Assembly: GCA_036873135.1 (NCBI GenBank)
Contig: JAPTYO010000046.1
Location: 1 to 64,000, forward strand
Source of the DNA: Clarkia xantiana subsp. parviflora
Taxonomy: Eukaryota > Streptophyta > Magnoliopsida > Myrtales > Onagraceae
DNA: 64,000 bases
Direction of reading: 5' to 3'
Part shown: in pieces, positions 14,921-26,700 of the stretch
How the letters are laid out: every line of letters starts with the position of its first letter
Position numbering within the stretch: position 1 is the first letter of the stretch
Translations under genes and position numbers: made by a program
The notes under the pieces: model-generated
The model's database searches: none
What the model saw: the letters and a program-made list of their open reading frames with translations, nothing else
Told to the model about the DNA's origin: nothing

Positions 14921-16196
14921 AGTAATATGTAAAATATTAAGTACCATTTTAAGATTGAATAAGAGTAGCTGCTATGACATTATATGCATCCGTAGCTAGT
15001 TGAGCATATGTAGCATCTCATCTACCAAAATGATCACGTAAAGACATGAGAGACAAACCTGTTAGTGTTTTTATGATGCAGCGTGATAGGAAGCGCAAAT
15101 TCGTTGATTCTAAGAATACCCAAAAATTGACGCAGATTTGAGGAAAAACCTCGATTTTCTGATTTATCAAATAACTGAATGCAAATTCGTCCAACAATGT
15201 CTTAAATAGAAAACCCTAAACTGCGAAATAACCGAAAATAACGAACAAGTCCCGATTAAACTAAAAACTGCAAAAAAAAGACCCGAAATAATATTAAAAC
15301 GCGATTTTGAAGCCCTAGATGATGGAATTTGGCCAAAACCGGAACACTGTTTCTGATCGAAAAACATTATTCACGTGCCAAAATCCGAACGTCTGCCCGA
15401 CAACACTATACACGACCAAAAATCTTCGAAATCTATTCGGTTTCGCCTGCATCACTTTACAATATAACTAGTCTACGAATTAAAAACCACCTTATTTTAA
15501 AAGCAACACAAAACGATGTAGTTGAATCTTTACGAACAATTTTTGAACCTTAGTAGAACAGGATGGTAAAGATATGAAGCACCAGAGTCTCGGTAGAAAA
15601 GAAAACGCCGTCAGTCTCGGATAAAAAGGAACGGTTTTTTACCCGTTTCATGTAGCAGCCGACCGATCCGGTTTTTTAGTGATACATTTGGATTTCCATA
15701 ATTGCCCTTCCGAAATTTATCGAAGCTGTGTCTATCTCTCTCTTCTTATGTGGGTCCCCTGCAGTATAAGTGAAGGTAGAATAGTATCGGGGAATTTTAA
15801 GGCCCATTAATGCCCAAACCATTATTATAGCCTCTCGGGAAATTATTGGCCCATTACTGTCCAAATGCAGCCCAAACAACCAAGATTGGCCCAATGTTAA
15901 TGAAATAGATGGCCCACCAATGACCGAACCTTATATAGAATCTTCTACTATTTTGCATTTTGCTCCTTATATTTAAGAATATCATAATTTAGTTCTCGAA
16001 TTTTATTCACTACGATTTTTGCTCCCATAATAACTAACACTAATTTAGTTTCCTTGATCCGGTAGATATATGTAATTGATTTTGAATAGTTGTAATCTGT
16101 TGTTTAAATATTATTATTTTGATGAAAAATTAATGTCAACAACTCATAGAGGAATAATAAAAGATTTATTCGTATTGGGTCTGATATACACACATT

Positions 16197-16200
<4 letters not shown>
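14921..16200. other. Satellite flank without a recognisable gene
   Basis: Single-copy-looking AT-rich sequence. Short open frames exist on both strands around 15167-15553 and 15676-15894, but they have no recognisable domain, no splice context and no coding-like composition. A short minus-strand stretch near 14960-15060 reads like a decayed coding fragment (TYAQLATDAYNVIAAT in one frame, with a stop upstream), possibly from a transposon; I cannot name it. Confidence 0.5.

Positions 16201-16254
<54 letters not shown>
16201..16254. repeat. (TA)n microsatellite
   Basis: About 27 uninterrupted TA units, lying immediately downstream of the stop codon of the small minus-strand gene that ends at 16260. 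Confidence 0.98.
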
Positions 16255-16258
<4 letters not shown>

Positions 16259-16259
16259 T

Positions 16260-16953
16260 CTATGCACCCTCTCGAGCCGCAGGTGGTGCCTCCTGATCTG
16301 CTGGCTTGGGTGCTTTCTTTTTCATTTTATATAAATAAAAAATACAAGCAACCATAATTGCTAAGCTTAGAATTATTGCTCCAATTAAAAGGAGTGTATT
16401 CGACAATTTACTAGGCTGATTGTCGTCAGCCTCTTGTGAAGGTGTTCCATAGAAGTGGAAACAGGCCGTATCTGCAAAAAAAAAAATATATAATAAATAA
16501 AAATTAAAATATATTTTAAATCTGAAAATTCTATCACTACAACAAATCATAAATTTAGTGACAATTCTTTGTGACATAATTTCAGTCATCACAAATAAAA
16601 TGTGCATTAGTGACAACTGATAAAATTTGTCACTCTTAAAAATAAAAATACATTTTAAATTCTGTTCTAGGTATTATTTTAAAAACATTAACATTTTCCC
16701 TGATTAAAAATGTAGTATTTCATTTTTTTTTTTTACTAATTATCGTCAAACTGTGTTATAACTTTATTATAATTTAGTTTATAATATGCGTTTTTAATAT
16801 TTATTCATTTTTAAAAAGTGTACCCTTATTGTGTAAATCCTGGATACGCGTTAGATACTTACGGGCGTTAACAGAATTCGGCGGCTCTGACATGAAAACA
16901 TGCGACCCCCTTCCGGTCCAGAGGATTAACAGAATCATCAATAGCGCCTTCAT
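16260..16953 (-). CDS. Unrecognised small type I membrane protein, 2 exons
   Basis: Two-exon model on the minus strand: exon 1 is complement(16863..16953), exon 2 is complement(16260..16471). The donor reads gcccgtaagt, the acceptor is a poly-T tract ending gcag, and both sides are phase 1, giving a 100-residue protein. Residues 1 to about 17 (MKALLMILLILWTGRGS) look like a signal peptide. A short lumenal or extracellular part of about 38 residues contains one Cys (33), two Asp and several Gln. Residues about 54-79 (LLLIGAIILSLAIMVACIFY) form a membrane helix followed by the basic stop-transfer KMKKK. The tail is rich in Pro and Ala. A TATA box lies about 55 bp upstream of the ATG. I do not recognise the family. 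Exon boundaries are inferred from matching phase and good splice sites. A missing middle exon cannot be excluded, and neither can a pseudogene. Confidence 0.6.
16535..16640. mobile_element. CACTA-like terminal fragment in intron 1 of the small gene
   Basis: Begins cactacaacaaatcataaa, close to the CACTACAAGAAA end typical of CACTA (En/Spm) elements. It is followed by subterminal-type repeats of tagtgaca and its complement (gtgaca, gtcatcac, tagtgaca, gtcact). Only one end is clear and no target duplication could be assigned, so this is a fragment or a very small derivative. It lies in the single intron of the 16260-16953 gene. Confidence 0.45.
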
Positions 16954-17004
16954 CGAGAGTGAGGTTGGTTATAATTATATATGGAGGGTGAATGGTGGTG
17001 ATAC

Positions 17005-17014
17005 CCTATTTATA
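17005..17014 (-). promoter_or_regulatory. TATA box of the small membrane-protein gene
   Basis: Minus-strand TATAAATAGG, a near-consensus plant TATA box, about 55 bp upstream of the ATG at 16953. This is the main support for that ATG being a genuine gene start. Confidence 0.6.
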
Positions 17015-17189
17015 ATCACAGAGCTAGTTGAACATGGCGTAAGTGTAACGTTATGAAATTAATTAATTTCTGATACGTAAATCCACGATTGGAATTATTG
17101 AGACCATTTTGGTGGTTAAAAAAATCTCTATACCTTAAACCCATTAATTATATCATGTACTTTAAACCAAGATATATTAAAAAAAAAAT

Positions 17190-17587
17190 TAAGTAACATG
17201 TGCAAATCACGTGATCCACCCTAAACTTTCAATTTTTAGTCCTTCTAATACTTCCCTAACTCTTTTTTTGTTCAATTTAATCCCAAATTTTTAAAATTGA
17301 CCTCAAATTGGACAACTAGGTCCAATTGACCTAACACTGGGCTAGCCCAGGGTTATGTCCGACCACGATCGAGGTCGCCGGACCCAGGGGACCCCAACTG
17401 GGATCGACCCAGCCCTGGGCTAGCCCAGGACTGGTCCAATTGGACCTAGTCCAATTCGAGGTGAGTTGACGCCAAAACTAGAAAAAAAAAATGCAAACAT
17501 ATGAGACCAAAACTAGGAAAAAAAAAACATTATGGACCAAAACTCAAAAGTCGTCAAATATCATGGACGAAAGACACGTTAACCCTT
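17190..17587. mobile_element. Truncated member of the window's long-TIR element family
   Basis: Carries the family hallmarks: a half-palindrome around acatgtgcaaatcacgtgat, then a 'ttttagtcc' tract, a central palindromic segment (tccaattgacctaacactgg with its mirror at 17390-17460), and a right arm with 'gaccaaaactcaaaagtcgt' ending acgttaaccct. The outer left arm found in the intact copies (for example 31365-31894) is missing. Confidence 0.6.
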
Positions 17588-17666
17588 AAAAAAATTATAT
17601 CCTATATTTTAAACCACTAAACTACTATATCTTAAACACATATACTTTAAACTACTATACTCTATA

Positions 17667-18631
17667 CAGTGGCGGATCTAATGTATGCTAAGCGGGTTCC
17701 CGAGACACCGCTTGGCTCGAATTTTTTTTTTACGTAATATTTCCAATATATGTTATCTAGAAATCCGGTTAAAATATATTAAGGAACCTACGTGACACAA
17801 GGTGTAGTTTAGTGCGCTCGCAAGTCATCGGTATGATTCCCACACTCTTCTTCTTCTTTATGGCTTTCCATAAATAATTCTCTTTTTCCTTTTTCTCAAG
17901 AATTTTAGTTAATTTATTTTCAAAGTCTTTTTTATTTACTTTTTATTTAATAAATATTTCTCTTTTTCCTTTTCTTGAAAACTCTTAGTTGATTTTTTTT
18001 ATACGCCATTTTTTTATTTTCTCTTTTTAAGATTTTAATTTAATAAATATTTCTCTTTTAAAGCTTTTAATAAATGTATATATTTTCTCTTTCTTAAGGC
18101 TTTTAGTTACATTTTTTTCTGAATTATTTTTTTATTTCCTGTTTTCCAAGACTTCTTTTCCATATGGCTTTTAGTAAAAAAAAATATCAAATTCTACTAT
18201 TAGTAATAAAAAAAATAACAAATTCTATACAGGCGTTTTTTTTAAGGCTTTTAGTCAAAATAAATTTCTAAGACTTCTTCATGAAGTATTATTATAAAAA
18301 AAGAAATGGAAACGTAGGATAGGATAGGATAACGAGTAGATGAGTAGTGTCCTTGTATAAATTTATTTATAAAATTTATTTTTTCTTTAAAAATAATAAT
18401 AAAAATACTAAAACAATCGGGATTTCCCCTTAAAAATACGGCACATTAAAATATTCACTGTATTTAAATTAATTAATTTTATATAATAACACTCTATTGT
18501 ATATCATCGGGGTCTAAATACCTATTTCGATCCGTTTTAATACCGATGTGGTTCGTTATATTTTTTATTATTTTCTTAAGACAATACTAGGAACCCACTT
18601 AGCTGGGTTCCTAGATCCGCCGATGACCCTG
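17667..18631. mobile_element. Non-autonomous TIR element (cagtggcggatcta type)
   Basis: The left end cagtggcggatcta is mirrored at the right end by tagatccgccgatgaccctg. Similar inner motifs (agcgggttcc at the left; aacccacttagctgggttcc at the right) also pair. The interior is AT-rich with poly-pyrimidine runs and has no coding region. It interrupts a minisatellite (tactttaaaccactaaa units) present on both sides. No convincing target duplication, so the class is uncertain. Confidence 0.5.
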
Positions 18632-18770
18632 TACTTTAAACCACTAAATCACTATATATACATTGAACAAATATACCCTATACACTAAACCATATACCTT
18701 AAACTACTAAACGATATACCTTAAACCACTATACCATATACCTTAAACCACTAGACAGATTTATAACGTG
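18632..18770. repeat. Minisatellite of tataccttaaaccacta units
   Basis: Degenerate repeats of about 17-20 bp (taccttaaactactaaacga, taccttaaaccactatacca and similar). The same units lie at 17125-17180 and 17590-17666. The tract was therefore once continuous and was split by the two mobile elements at 17190-17587 and 17667-18631. From 18771 to about 19120 I see only AT-rich non-coding sequence. Confidence 0.7.
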
Positions 18771-19126
18771 TGAAATTTCTCGTGAAATAACAAGCGAAAG
18801 TAAAGCACCTGTTATAGTTTGACTCTAGTGAAAAAAAAAAGTAATAAAAGTTAACAACTGTCATATGTCAGTTAATAATTTTACATAAAATTGAAAGAGA
18901 ATCATGTAATGAATTGTCATGTGGACCTAAAAAACTTTCTATTAAAATTTCACATTTTGTTTACATGCTCTAGCAAAGCCCCTAGTGAAAAAGGTATATA
19001 TGCTTTATTTTTTCCTCTATTTTACCCTCCTTACTTGGGAATCCAAATAAAGTAATAAATTCAAGGATTGTATAACTCTCATCGTAAAAACTCTATTTTC
19101 CTTTCTGAAAATATAGTTAGGATCAC

Positions 19127-19553
19127 TGTTCTCAGAACCGGGCCGGATATCGAACCGGCTAGATATTCGGTCCCGGTTCAACCGGTTTGTACTTGGTACG
19201 ACCGTTTTAGATATCTTCTTCTTTATCTTATATAATCGGTTCAAATCCGGTTCTAACTGGCACTGGTTGTGGCACTCTCTTGGGTACGTTCTCTAACTGT
19301 TGCGGGGAGCGGGGCTCTCTTGGCTTTGTTTGGATTTTGGAAGTAGGGTTTCAGTTCAGTTAACCTAGCACCTTTTTTTAATGTAGTATGAACCAGCGAA
19401 CCATCTGGCCCGCTCAGAACTGACCGGTTCGCCAAAAACCGTAATTTCGAACCAAATTCGCTTACATCATCCGCTTTTATTCAAACCAGACCGTTGGAGT
19501 CGCTGTTTCGGTTCGAACCTAGTCGGGCCGTCGACCGGTCCTTCTGATAACAC
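19127..19553. mobile_element. Probable small fold-back element (tctcagaaccgg ends)
   Basis: The left end tctcagaaccgggccgg is loosely mirrored by ccggtccttctgataaca at the right. The interior has repeated ccggttcaaccggt and gaaccgg motifs, as in other plant miniature elements with accggt-rich subterminal regions. A related 84-bp palindrome sits at 20523-20606. Ends and target duplication are not certain. Confidence 0.35.
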
Positions 19554-19665
19554 CAGTTAGATTACATGAAAACTAAGTAATAGTTATTTTTATTTAAGAT
19601 ATAAATATACATAGTGTTTTTTAGAGATAAATATACAAGTATAGATGATTGAGTCATATATTAAA

Positions 19666-20506
19666 GGGTTAAGAACCTATGAAAGGTCTAAACTATCACT
19701 CATGTTAACGGGAGAGGTCTGAAATTTAAAAAGTTAATAACAGAGGTCTGAAATTTCTGTTTTGTTGATAACAGCGGTCTCCGTTAGTTTTTTCCGTTAA
19801 AACTAACGGAAATTGGTCACATGCTTGGCATGTGACCGGAAATAAAATAAATTTCCAAAAATGACCTTCTATCAAGTGTGCCCCTCACATGCTTGGAGTG
19901 AAAAGACCAAAATGCCCTTGAAGCCACCACGGTACTCCGGCGACCACCAATCGTACTCCGGCGACCACCAATCGTACTCCGGCGACCACCACCGTACTCC
20001 GGCGACCACCACCGTACTCCGGCGACCACCACCAAGGCTCCGATTGGGCCAAAATCGGAGCCATCGGCCCCGATTGGACTCCGATCGGAGCCAAAAAAGC
20101 TCCGATCGGAGCTTTTTGGCCCCGATCGGAGCTTTTTTGGCCCCGTGGTGGCCGGAGTCGGGTCGCCGGAGCCGAGGTGGTGGTCGTCGGAGTCGAGGTG
20201 GTGGTCGCCGGAGTCGGGTGGTGGTGGCCGGAGTCGGGTGGTGGTGGCCGTAGTTGGGTGGTTTTAATTTGACTTTAGGGGTAAAATTGTCATTTCACAT
20301 TTCCTTAAATAAGATATTAAATAAAACAAAATATTAAAGGGGCAAAAATCATTTCACACAATTCTGTTAAATTTAACCCTAAAAATGGACGGAAAACCTC
20401 AAATCAACAAAATTGAAATTTCAGACCTCTGTTATTAACTTTTTAAATTTCAGACCTCTCCCGTTAACATGGGTGATAGTTCAGACATTTCATAGGTTCT
20501 TAACCC
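19666..20506. mobile_element. MULE-like element, 841 bp, 9-bp TSD, ~105-bp TIRs
   Basis: Begins gggttaagaacctatgaaag and ends with its mirror (tttcataggttcttaaccc); the inverted repeats can be followed for roughly 105 bp with few mismatches. It is flanked by a perfect 9-bp duplication, tatattaaa at 19657-19665 and 20507-20515, as expected for Mutator-like elements. The interior is GC-rich and contains five units of a 21-bp repeat (gtactccggcgaccaccaat) at about 19930-20032, and a diverged inverted set (ggtggtcgccggagtcg) at about 20145-20260. A 130-codon frame at 19861-20253 exists only because of these repeats and is not considered a gene. Confidence 0.85.
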
Positions 20507-20522
20507 TATATTAAACCAATAT

Positions 20523-20606
20523 TATCAGAACTGGACCGGACAAATGGTCCGACCGAGAAAGGGACCGGACACCTGACCGGTTTGATGTCCGATCCGGTTC
20601 TGATAA
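20523..20606. repeat. Short palindrome, tatcagaactggaccgg ends
   Basis: tatcagaactggaccgg at the left pairs with ccggttctgata at the right, with internal ggtccgac/gtccgat repeats between. It looks like a miniature or decayed inverted-repeat element of the same style as 19127-19553. From 20607 to about 20985 nothing further is recognisable. Confidence 0.5.
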
Positions 20607-21026
20607 CATTGATATGTATTAAATTCTATTCGGCAAGTTTAAAATTTATTTAAAATTCCAGTTACTATCTAACAATATATATAGGTTTCGGAATAAAACT
20701 GGTCATTTATTTATAGGCGAAGTCATAAATTTGTTTTTTTTTTCCAACAAAATCATAGATTGTTAAGTAATGAATAATAACATTATAAGTCTTTACATTT
20801 ACAAGACTTAAATTTTTAGTTGCACAAAATTATAATACTATAACAATATTCTATTTAATATACGTGACATTACACTAGCATAGCATTCATACTCATAGAT
20901 TAAATACGAGCCATTACGGAATACGGATGCTAGTGATGATGATGATCGGCCATTATGAATGCTAGTGTACTCGTGCTCTGTTCATGTAACCATGGCGATT
21001 ATTCTCCATATTGGATTTTTGGAAGA

Positions 21027-21816
21027 GTTAATAGGTATTTTGATGCAACATCTTTGGTCACTTTTGTCTTTTGGTGTAATATGTTTGTTTTTGTATTTTT
21101 TGTGTAATACGCTTGCAACTTTTACACTTTTGGTGCATCCGTTAGTGTTGACCGTTAAATAATCACGTGACTTGCACATGACCAGCCCCAAATTTTTATT
21201 TTGTTCAGTTTAGTCCTCAAATTTATTATCCTAGCTTTTAATTTTTACAATTTAGTCCCTAAACATTTTCAAACACACCCTATAGCTAAATTAACATAGT
21301 CATGCTCCGACATATGGCTAGGGTCCCTGGACCTGGGCGACCCTAGTCATGGTCCAAACCAACCATGGATCGAACCATGGCTAGGTTAATTTAGACCTGA
21401 GGTGCAATTGGTTAATTGAACCTATGGCTAAATTAGTAAATTGACATAGCTATGGTTCGACCCATGGCTGTGTCGGACCCTAGTTGAGGCCTCCAGACCT
21501 GGCCGACCCCAGACAGGGTCAGACCTAGTCATGGGTCGGACCATGTCATGGATTTAGCCATAGGGCGTGTTTGGAAATGTTAAGGGGCTAAATTGTAAAA
21601 AGTAAAAGTTAGGGCAATAAATTTAAGGATTAAACTGAACAAAATCAAAATTTGGGACTTGTCATGTGCAAGTCACGTGACTATTTAACGGTCAACTAAC
21701 GGATGCACCAAAAGTGTAAAAGTTGCAAATGTATTGCACCAAACAGATACAAAAACAAAGATGTTACACCAAAAGCCAAAAGTGACCAAAAATGTTGCAC
21801 CAAAAGACCTATTAAC
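21027..21816. mobile_element. Long-TIR element, ~790 bp
   Basis: The left arm (gttaataggtattttgatgc, then tttggtgtaatatgtttg) is mirrored by the right arm (gttgcaccaaaagacctatt). The arms extend through gttgaccgttaaataatcac / gtgactatttaacggtcaac and the acatgtgcaagtcacgtg-type palindrome to a core of catggtccgaccc-like repeats. Short tttttggaa stretches flank both ends and may be the target duplication. Same family as 22884-23420, 24190-24722, 31365-31894 and the truncated 17190-17587 and 46238-46560. No coding capacity. Confidence 0.75.
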
Positions 21817-21939
21817 TTTTTTGGAATCCTGGACTATCATTAAAGTTGTTAACAATAATAAATGGTGATAAATTATAACTAAATAATAAATAGTGATAAT
21901 TGTTAGATGATGTTTTGTGCTTAGGTTTTTTTTTTTTTT

Positions 21940-22500
21940 GGTTAAGTCCTAATTTGGTCCTCCAATTGTACAGTTTTCGCAATTTGGTCTTCGATCTTCA
22001 ATTTCACGTAATTTGGTCTTCAAACTCACACCAACTATTTGATTTCGTCCTCTTGTTAAAAACTACAGTCAATTTAAAGGATTTAGTAGGGTAAAATACA
22101 ATTTTACCCTCAATAGAACCGGTTTAGTTATTTAACATTGTTAAACCGGTTATTAAGTGAATAAATAATTATTATTACAATTAAAGAAAATAAAAAACCT
22201 GAATTGCGTATACGAAACTCGAAGATAGCTGTTGGAATTCAGGTTTTTTATTTTCTTTAATTGTAATAATAATTATTTATTCACTTAATAACCGGTTTAA
22301 TAATGTTAAATAACTAAACCGGTTACTGAGGGTAAAACCGTCTTTTAGATTATTTAATCTTTTAAATTAACAGTTGTTTTTAACCGGAGGACGAAATCGA
22401 ATAGTTGATGTGAGTTTGAGGACCAAATTACGTAAAATTAAGGATCGATGATCAAATTGCGAACACTGTACAAGTTGGAGGACCAAAATAGGACTTAACC
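21940..22500. mobile_element. Fold-back element, 561 bp, near-complete hairpin
   Basis: Begins ggttaagtcctaatttggtc and ends with its mirror gaccaaaataggacttaacc. The two arms are each about 270 bp and pair almost throughout, including ttaataaccggttta-type segments and the inner aattaaagaaaataaaaaac / gttttttattttctttaatt. The loop is only about 30 bp (22205-22235). Both flanks are oligo-T, consistent with an oligo-T target duplication. Non-coding. A transcript would form a very long double-stranded RNA. Confidence 0.8.
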
Positions 22501-22883
22501 TTTTTTTTCCAGTCGGATGAAGTTTTTAATTAAAGAAATCCTTTTAGGCCCGAACTGAAGATAGACCATTTCTCTATGGGCGGCTATATATAGTTATTTG
22601 GGCTTTGTTAATTGTTTATCCACTAGTTGGGCCGTATGTATATACATACATTATAAATTTTATTGACAAAGCTCGTCAAAGGCCTATTTATCCAATATTT
22701 TCGTTTTATAGATTAATTTAATCCTTATATATTTTGTGCACGTTAAGAGTTCCAAAAATGTGAAATAAAATTAAGTGCGTGTATGATGATCGTAAAATTA
22801 TTTACAAAATATCATTTACTCAAGATTTATCCCATAGTTGTCTTTCTTCAAGTAAATCGATCTCATGAATATATATATATATA

Positions 22884-23420
22884 AGGTTAAAGGTACATCT
22901 GTTTGACCGAATGTGGCTTTTGGTACATCTGTTAGTTGGCCGTTAGTTTTTGCCGTTAAATGACATGTGCAAGTCACGTGATCAACCTTAAAATTTTGAT
23001 TTTGTTCAATTTAGTCCCTCAAATATATTCCTAACTTTCATTTTGTTTAATTTTATCCTAACACTTTAAAATCGGACCCAATTAAACCAATCGAATTCAA
23101 TTGACCTAGCCCCATTTGGGTCAAATTAACCCAATTGGGGATAGGTCCCAATTGGGTTCGATTTTGAAGTTTTAGGACTAAATTAAACAAAATAAAAGTT
23201 AGGAATATATTTGAGGGACTAAATTGAACAAATCAAAAGTTTAGGGTCGATCACTTGACTTGTACATGTCATTTTACGGCCAAACTAATAGACAACTAAC
23301 AGATATACCAAAAACCACATTTTTTTCAAACGTTTAGTACCAAAAGTATACAAAATTAAACATCCAATACTAAAAGCCACATTCGGTCAAACATGTGGTA
23401 TGAAAAGTACATTTAACCCT
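22884..23420. mobile_element. Long-TIR element, ~537 bp
   Basis: Left arm aggttaaaggtacatctgtt, right arm ending gaaaagtacatttaaccct, with internal gacatgtgcaagtcacgtga and its mirror. The centre is the palindromic ccaattggg/cccaattggg segment. Flanked on both sides by atatatata, a plausible 9-bp target duplication although the tract is low-complexity. Between 22501 and 22883 I see only non-coding AT-rich sequence. Confidence 0.75.
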
Positions 23421-23739
23421 ATATATATAATATATAAGCCCATAAATGTTGTAGTTTCGAACAACGGCCAGATATACTTTTCGAATAATAATAGATAGTC
23501 TTTAACATAACTAGTAGACAGTCTTTTAAAGCAAAAAAAAAAAAAAATCGTGCAATTCCATTTTCAACTCAATCTTAGACATTACTAGTGGCATTAACAA
23601 CTACGATTATTAAAAAAGAATGCATCGGTGATATTTGCTGCAGTTAACTATATTCGGGTAAATAATGTATAAGTTTAATTACTCAATTAACTATATTCGG
23701 GTAAATAATGTATTATTCGGGTAAAACCAACATGCTTAA

Positions 23740-26700
23740 TTAAGAAGCATGGCTACAATTTCCTCTTGGCCCTCCATACAGAAAGTAAAAGTCTAAATAC
23801 TTTACCGACTTACAAGGATAGTAAACTCCATGAATTGGACAATCTACTCTTGTTTTTGTATGTTTCTTCGTAACCGGCAAATATATATCCTTATGTACTT
23901 CATCGGTACCTTGATATTGCGCTTGGGCGAAAAAAGCAGTGCGAAAATAATCACATTTATCGTCGTATCCAGATCCCATTGGTGGACTCTGCTGACCTGG
24001 AATGGCTTTTACCATACCACCGTAAGATAATAGATTTGCACCATCTTCAAATGTTGAGAACAATTCCCTTGGCCAATACCCTAACGGTGTATAACTATTC
24101 CAAGCAAGAAGCCACCAATTTTTTGTAAGATTGTCCTATCAAAAAAATTAATACATGGAGAGTTAAAGTTCATCAACCAATAATTGTAGAGTTAAAAAGT
24201 TTTTTTGATGTCATATGTTTTAACAAATGGCATTTGATGCAATATGTTTTATTTGGTAGGTTTTTTGTGCTATTTGTTTGTATTTTGTCGGCTTTTGATG
24301 CATTAGTTAGTCAACAATCAAGTTTGACCGTTAAATACTTTTATTTTGTTCAGTTTAGTCATCCAACTTATACACATAACTGTTAATTTTTGCAATTTAG
24401 TTCAAAAAAACTCAATTGTACCCAAGGGTTCAATTGACCCTGCCATAGTTCCCAGGTCCGGCGAACCGAGCCGTGGTCCGAACCAGCCATAGGTCGCACC
24501 ATGGCTATGTCAATTGGACCCTAGGGTCCAATTGAGTTTTTTAAAGATTAAATTGCATACATCAAAAGTTAGATGTATAAATTGGATGACTTAATTGAAC
24601 AAAATAAAAATATTGAACCGTCAAACTTGACTGTTGACTAACAGATGCACCAAAAGCCTACAAAATAAAACATAGAACACTAAAAGCCAACATTGGTCAA
24701 ATATATGTAAAAAAAAAAAAACTCATTCAATCCATAATTTTAAGGTTACAAAGAATCATAATGGCATCATGTACGTACCTGATGAATCCATGTATCTATA
24801 CCGACTACCGGTTTTACACCCGGTTGAGATACTTTACTTAAAATAAATCCAATGGGATACTTTCTATCAACTTGTACGTAGCCGGGACAAAGCATATTAA
24901 AACATCCCGCGCCTCCTTTACCCTGTGAATTCACATTTATAAATTGGGTTAACAAAATTTTAAAGTATAGTCTATGTTGCGATTTGACTTCTCAAAAAAA
25001 AAATTACGATTTGATGTCTGAAATATTATTATTTGTTGCTTTCCACTTTTTTCATCTGATTTTGTCAGTTTTAAGCAATAAAAACATATTATTTTCTACT
25101 TTTCTGAAGTGTTATATATAATTTTTTTTCATGGTTTAGAATTCTTTAATTTTCAAAAAAAAATATGTTTTTGTTCCGTTAGTTTGAAGACAAAAATTTG
25201 GAAAGCAATAAATTTAATACTTCGGACATCGAAACAACAAAATACTGAGACACCAAATCGCAACATGACCTATATTTTAGAATGTGTTTTGGTTTTTAAA
25301 CTTTTATTCCAAACTTAACTAAACATACCAAATACAAGCAAAATATGCATAAAAATATAATGGATATATTACCGTCCAAGAAGCAGTGAAATGAGGTTCG
25401 GAATCTGCATATAACACGGGATCCACCTGGAAAAAAAAAAAAAAACGTCGTTTTATTTTTAATTTAACACCACAAAAATATAAAATTGTGACAAATAAGA
25501 TTTATTTTCTCTCAGGTTAGTTTTAGGGGACCATTAGGAGGGCAGCAACTGTAACATGCTGCCCACACTTTAAACTAATTTTAAATTGCACCTGGTCAGC
25601 TCTAAGGGGTGCTGACGGATCTTTCTATCATGCTCCAAGAGTACCATGCTTTTGATATATATTTTTTTATTTTTCTATTGCCCTAAAGGTGAATCCTAGA
25701 GAGAAATTGATATTATTAATAGTATGATGCAAATATTATGTATGGTTAAAAAATTTCATATTTTTTCATACTTTTAAAGTTTTACGTATGTTACAATTAA
25801 GTCCTTCCTAGTAATAAAAAAACCAAAAGCATGGTGCTCTTAGAGCATGGTAGAAAAATCCAGTGCTGACTAGGCTTGGGCATAAAAACCGGTCCGGCCG
25901 GACTGGTTCGGAACTGGTCTGGAACCGGACCGCTTGGAACCGGTCCGGAGTGGACCGGTCCAAATTGGACTGGTTTGTAACCCCTAAATTGGAACCAGTC
26001 CAAGGGGTATACCAAACCAGTCCAATAAACCAGTCCGGACCGGTTTTGAACCGCTTTTTAGTAAAAAAAAAAACGTTTTGACCGAGACTATTTTTTTAAC
26101 AAAAAAAAAAACCGGTTTTTGACCGGTTTCTGACCGGTTTTGACCGGTTTCTGACTGGTTTTGACTGGTTTTGGACCGATTTTTATTGATAAAACCGGTT
26201 CGACATATAAAACCGGTCCAGGACTTGTTTTTTTAAAAAACAGTCCAAAACCGGTTCTGGACCGGTTCAAACCAGTCCAGTTTTTTTTAGACCAACCTAA
26301 GCCAAAAAAAAACCCTAGTTATTACTGGACCGGACCGTTTAAAACAGTCCCGGTCCGGTCCGGAACCGGTTCGGCCTGAACCGGTTCAGTGCCCACCCCT
26401 AGTGCTGACCATGGATATTTTTCCGTTCCTAGATCTTAGCTATATTTGAGCCTCTGACTTCTGTTTAAGAGAAGAAACGCTGAACTCCTGCATCATATTA
26501 TATTGTTTCGTGACAAAAAGTATAATTACCATCCATCCAGCGCTAATGCCATCAATATTTCCATCGGAAGTCCCGGATAGCCAAATCTGAGCTGCACTAC
26601 TCTCACCCTGATTGACTTGTGGTTTAAAGATCCCTACACCTGATTTTGCTCCTACAATCTTGTATTTCTCATCATGATGAACCTCTAAAGCTCCAAACTG

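Noticed and set aside
15167..15553. Overlapping frames on both strands as genes
   Set aside because: No domain, splice or promoter support; composition like the non-coding flank.
19861..20253. 130-codon frame with YSGDHQ repeats
   Set aside because: Lies within the MULE-like element; opposite-strand frames are equally open because of the 21-bp repeats.
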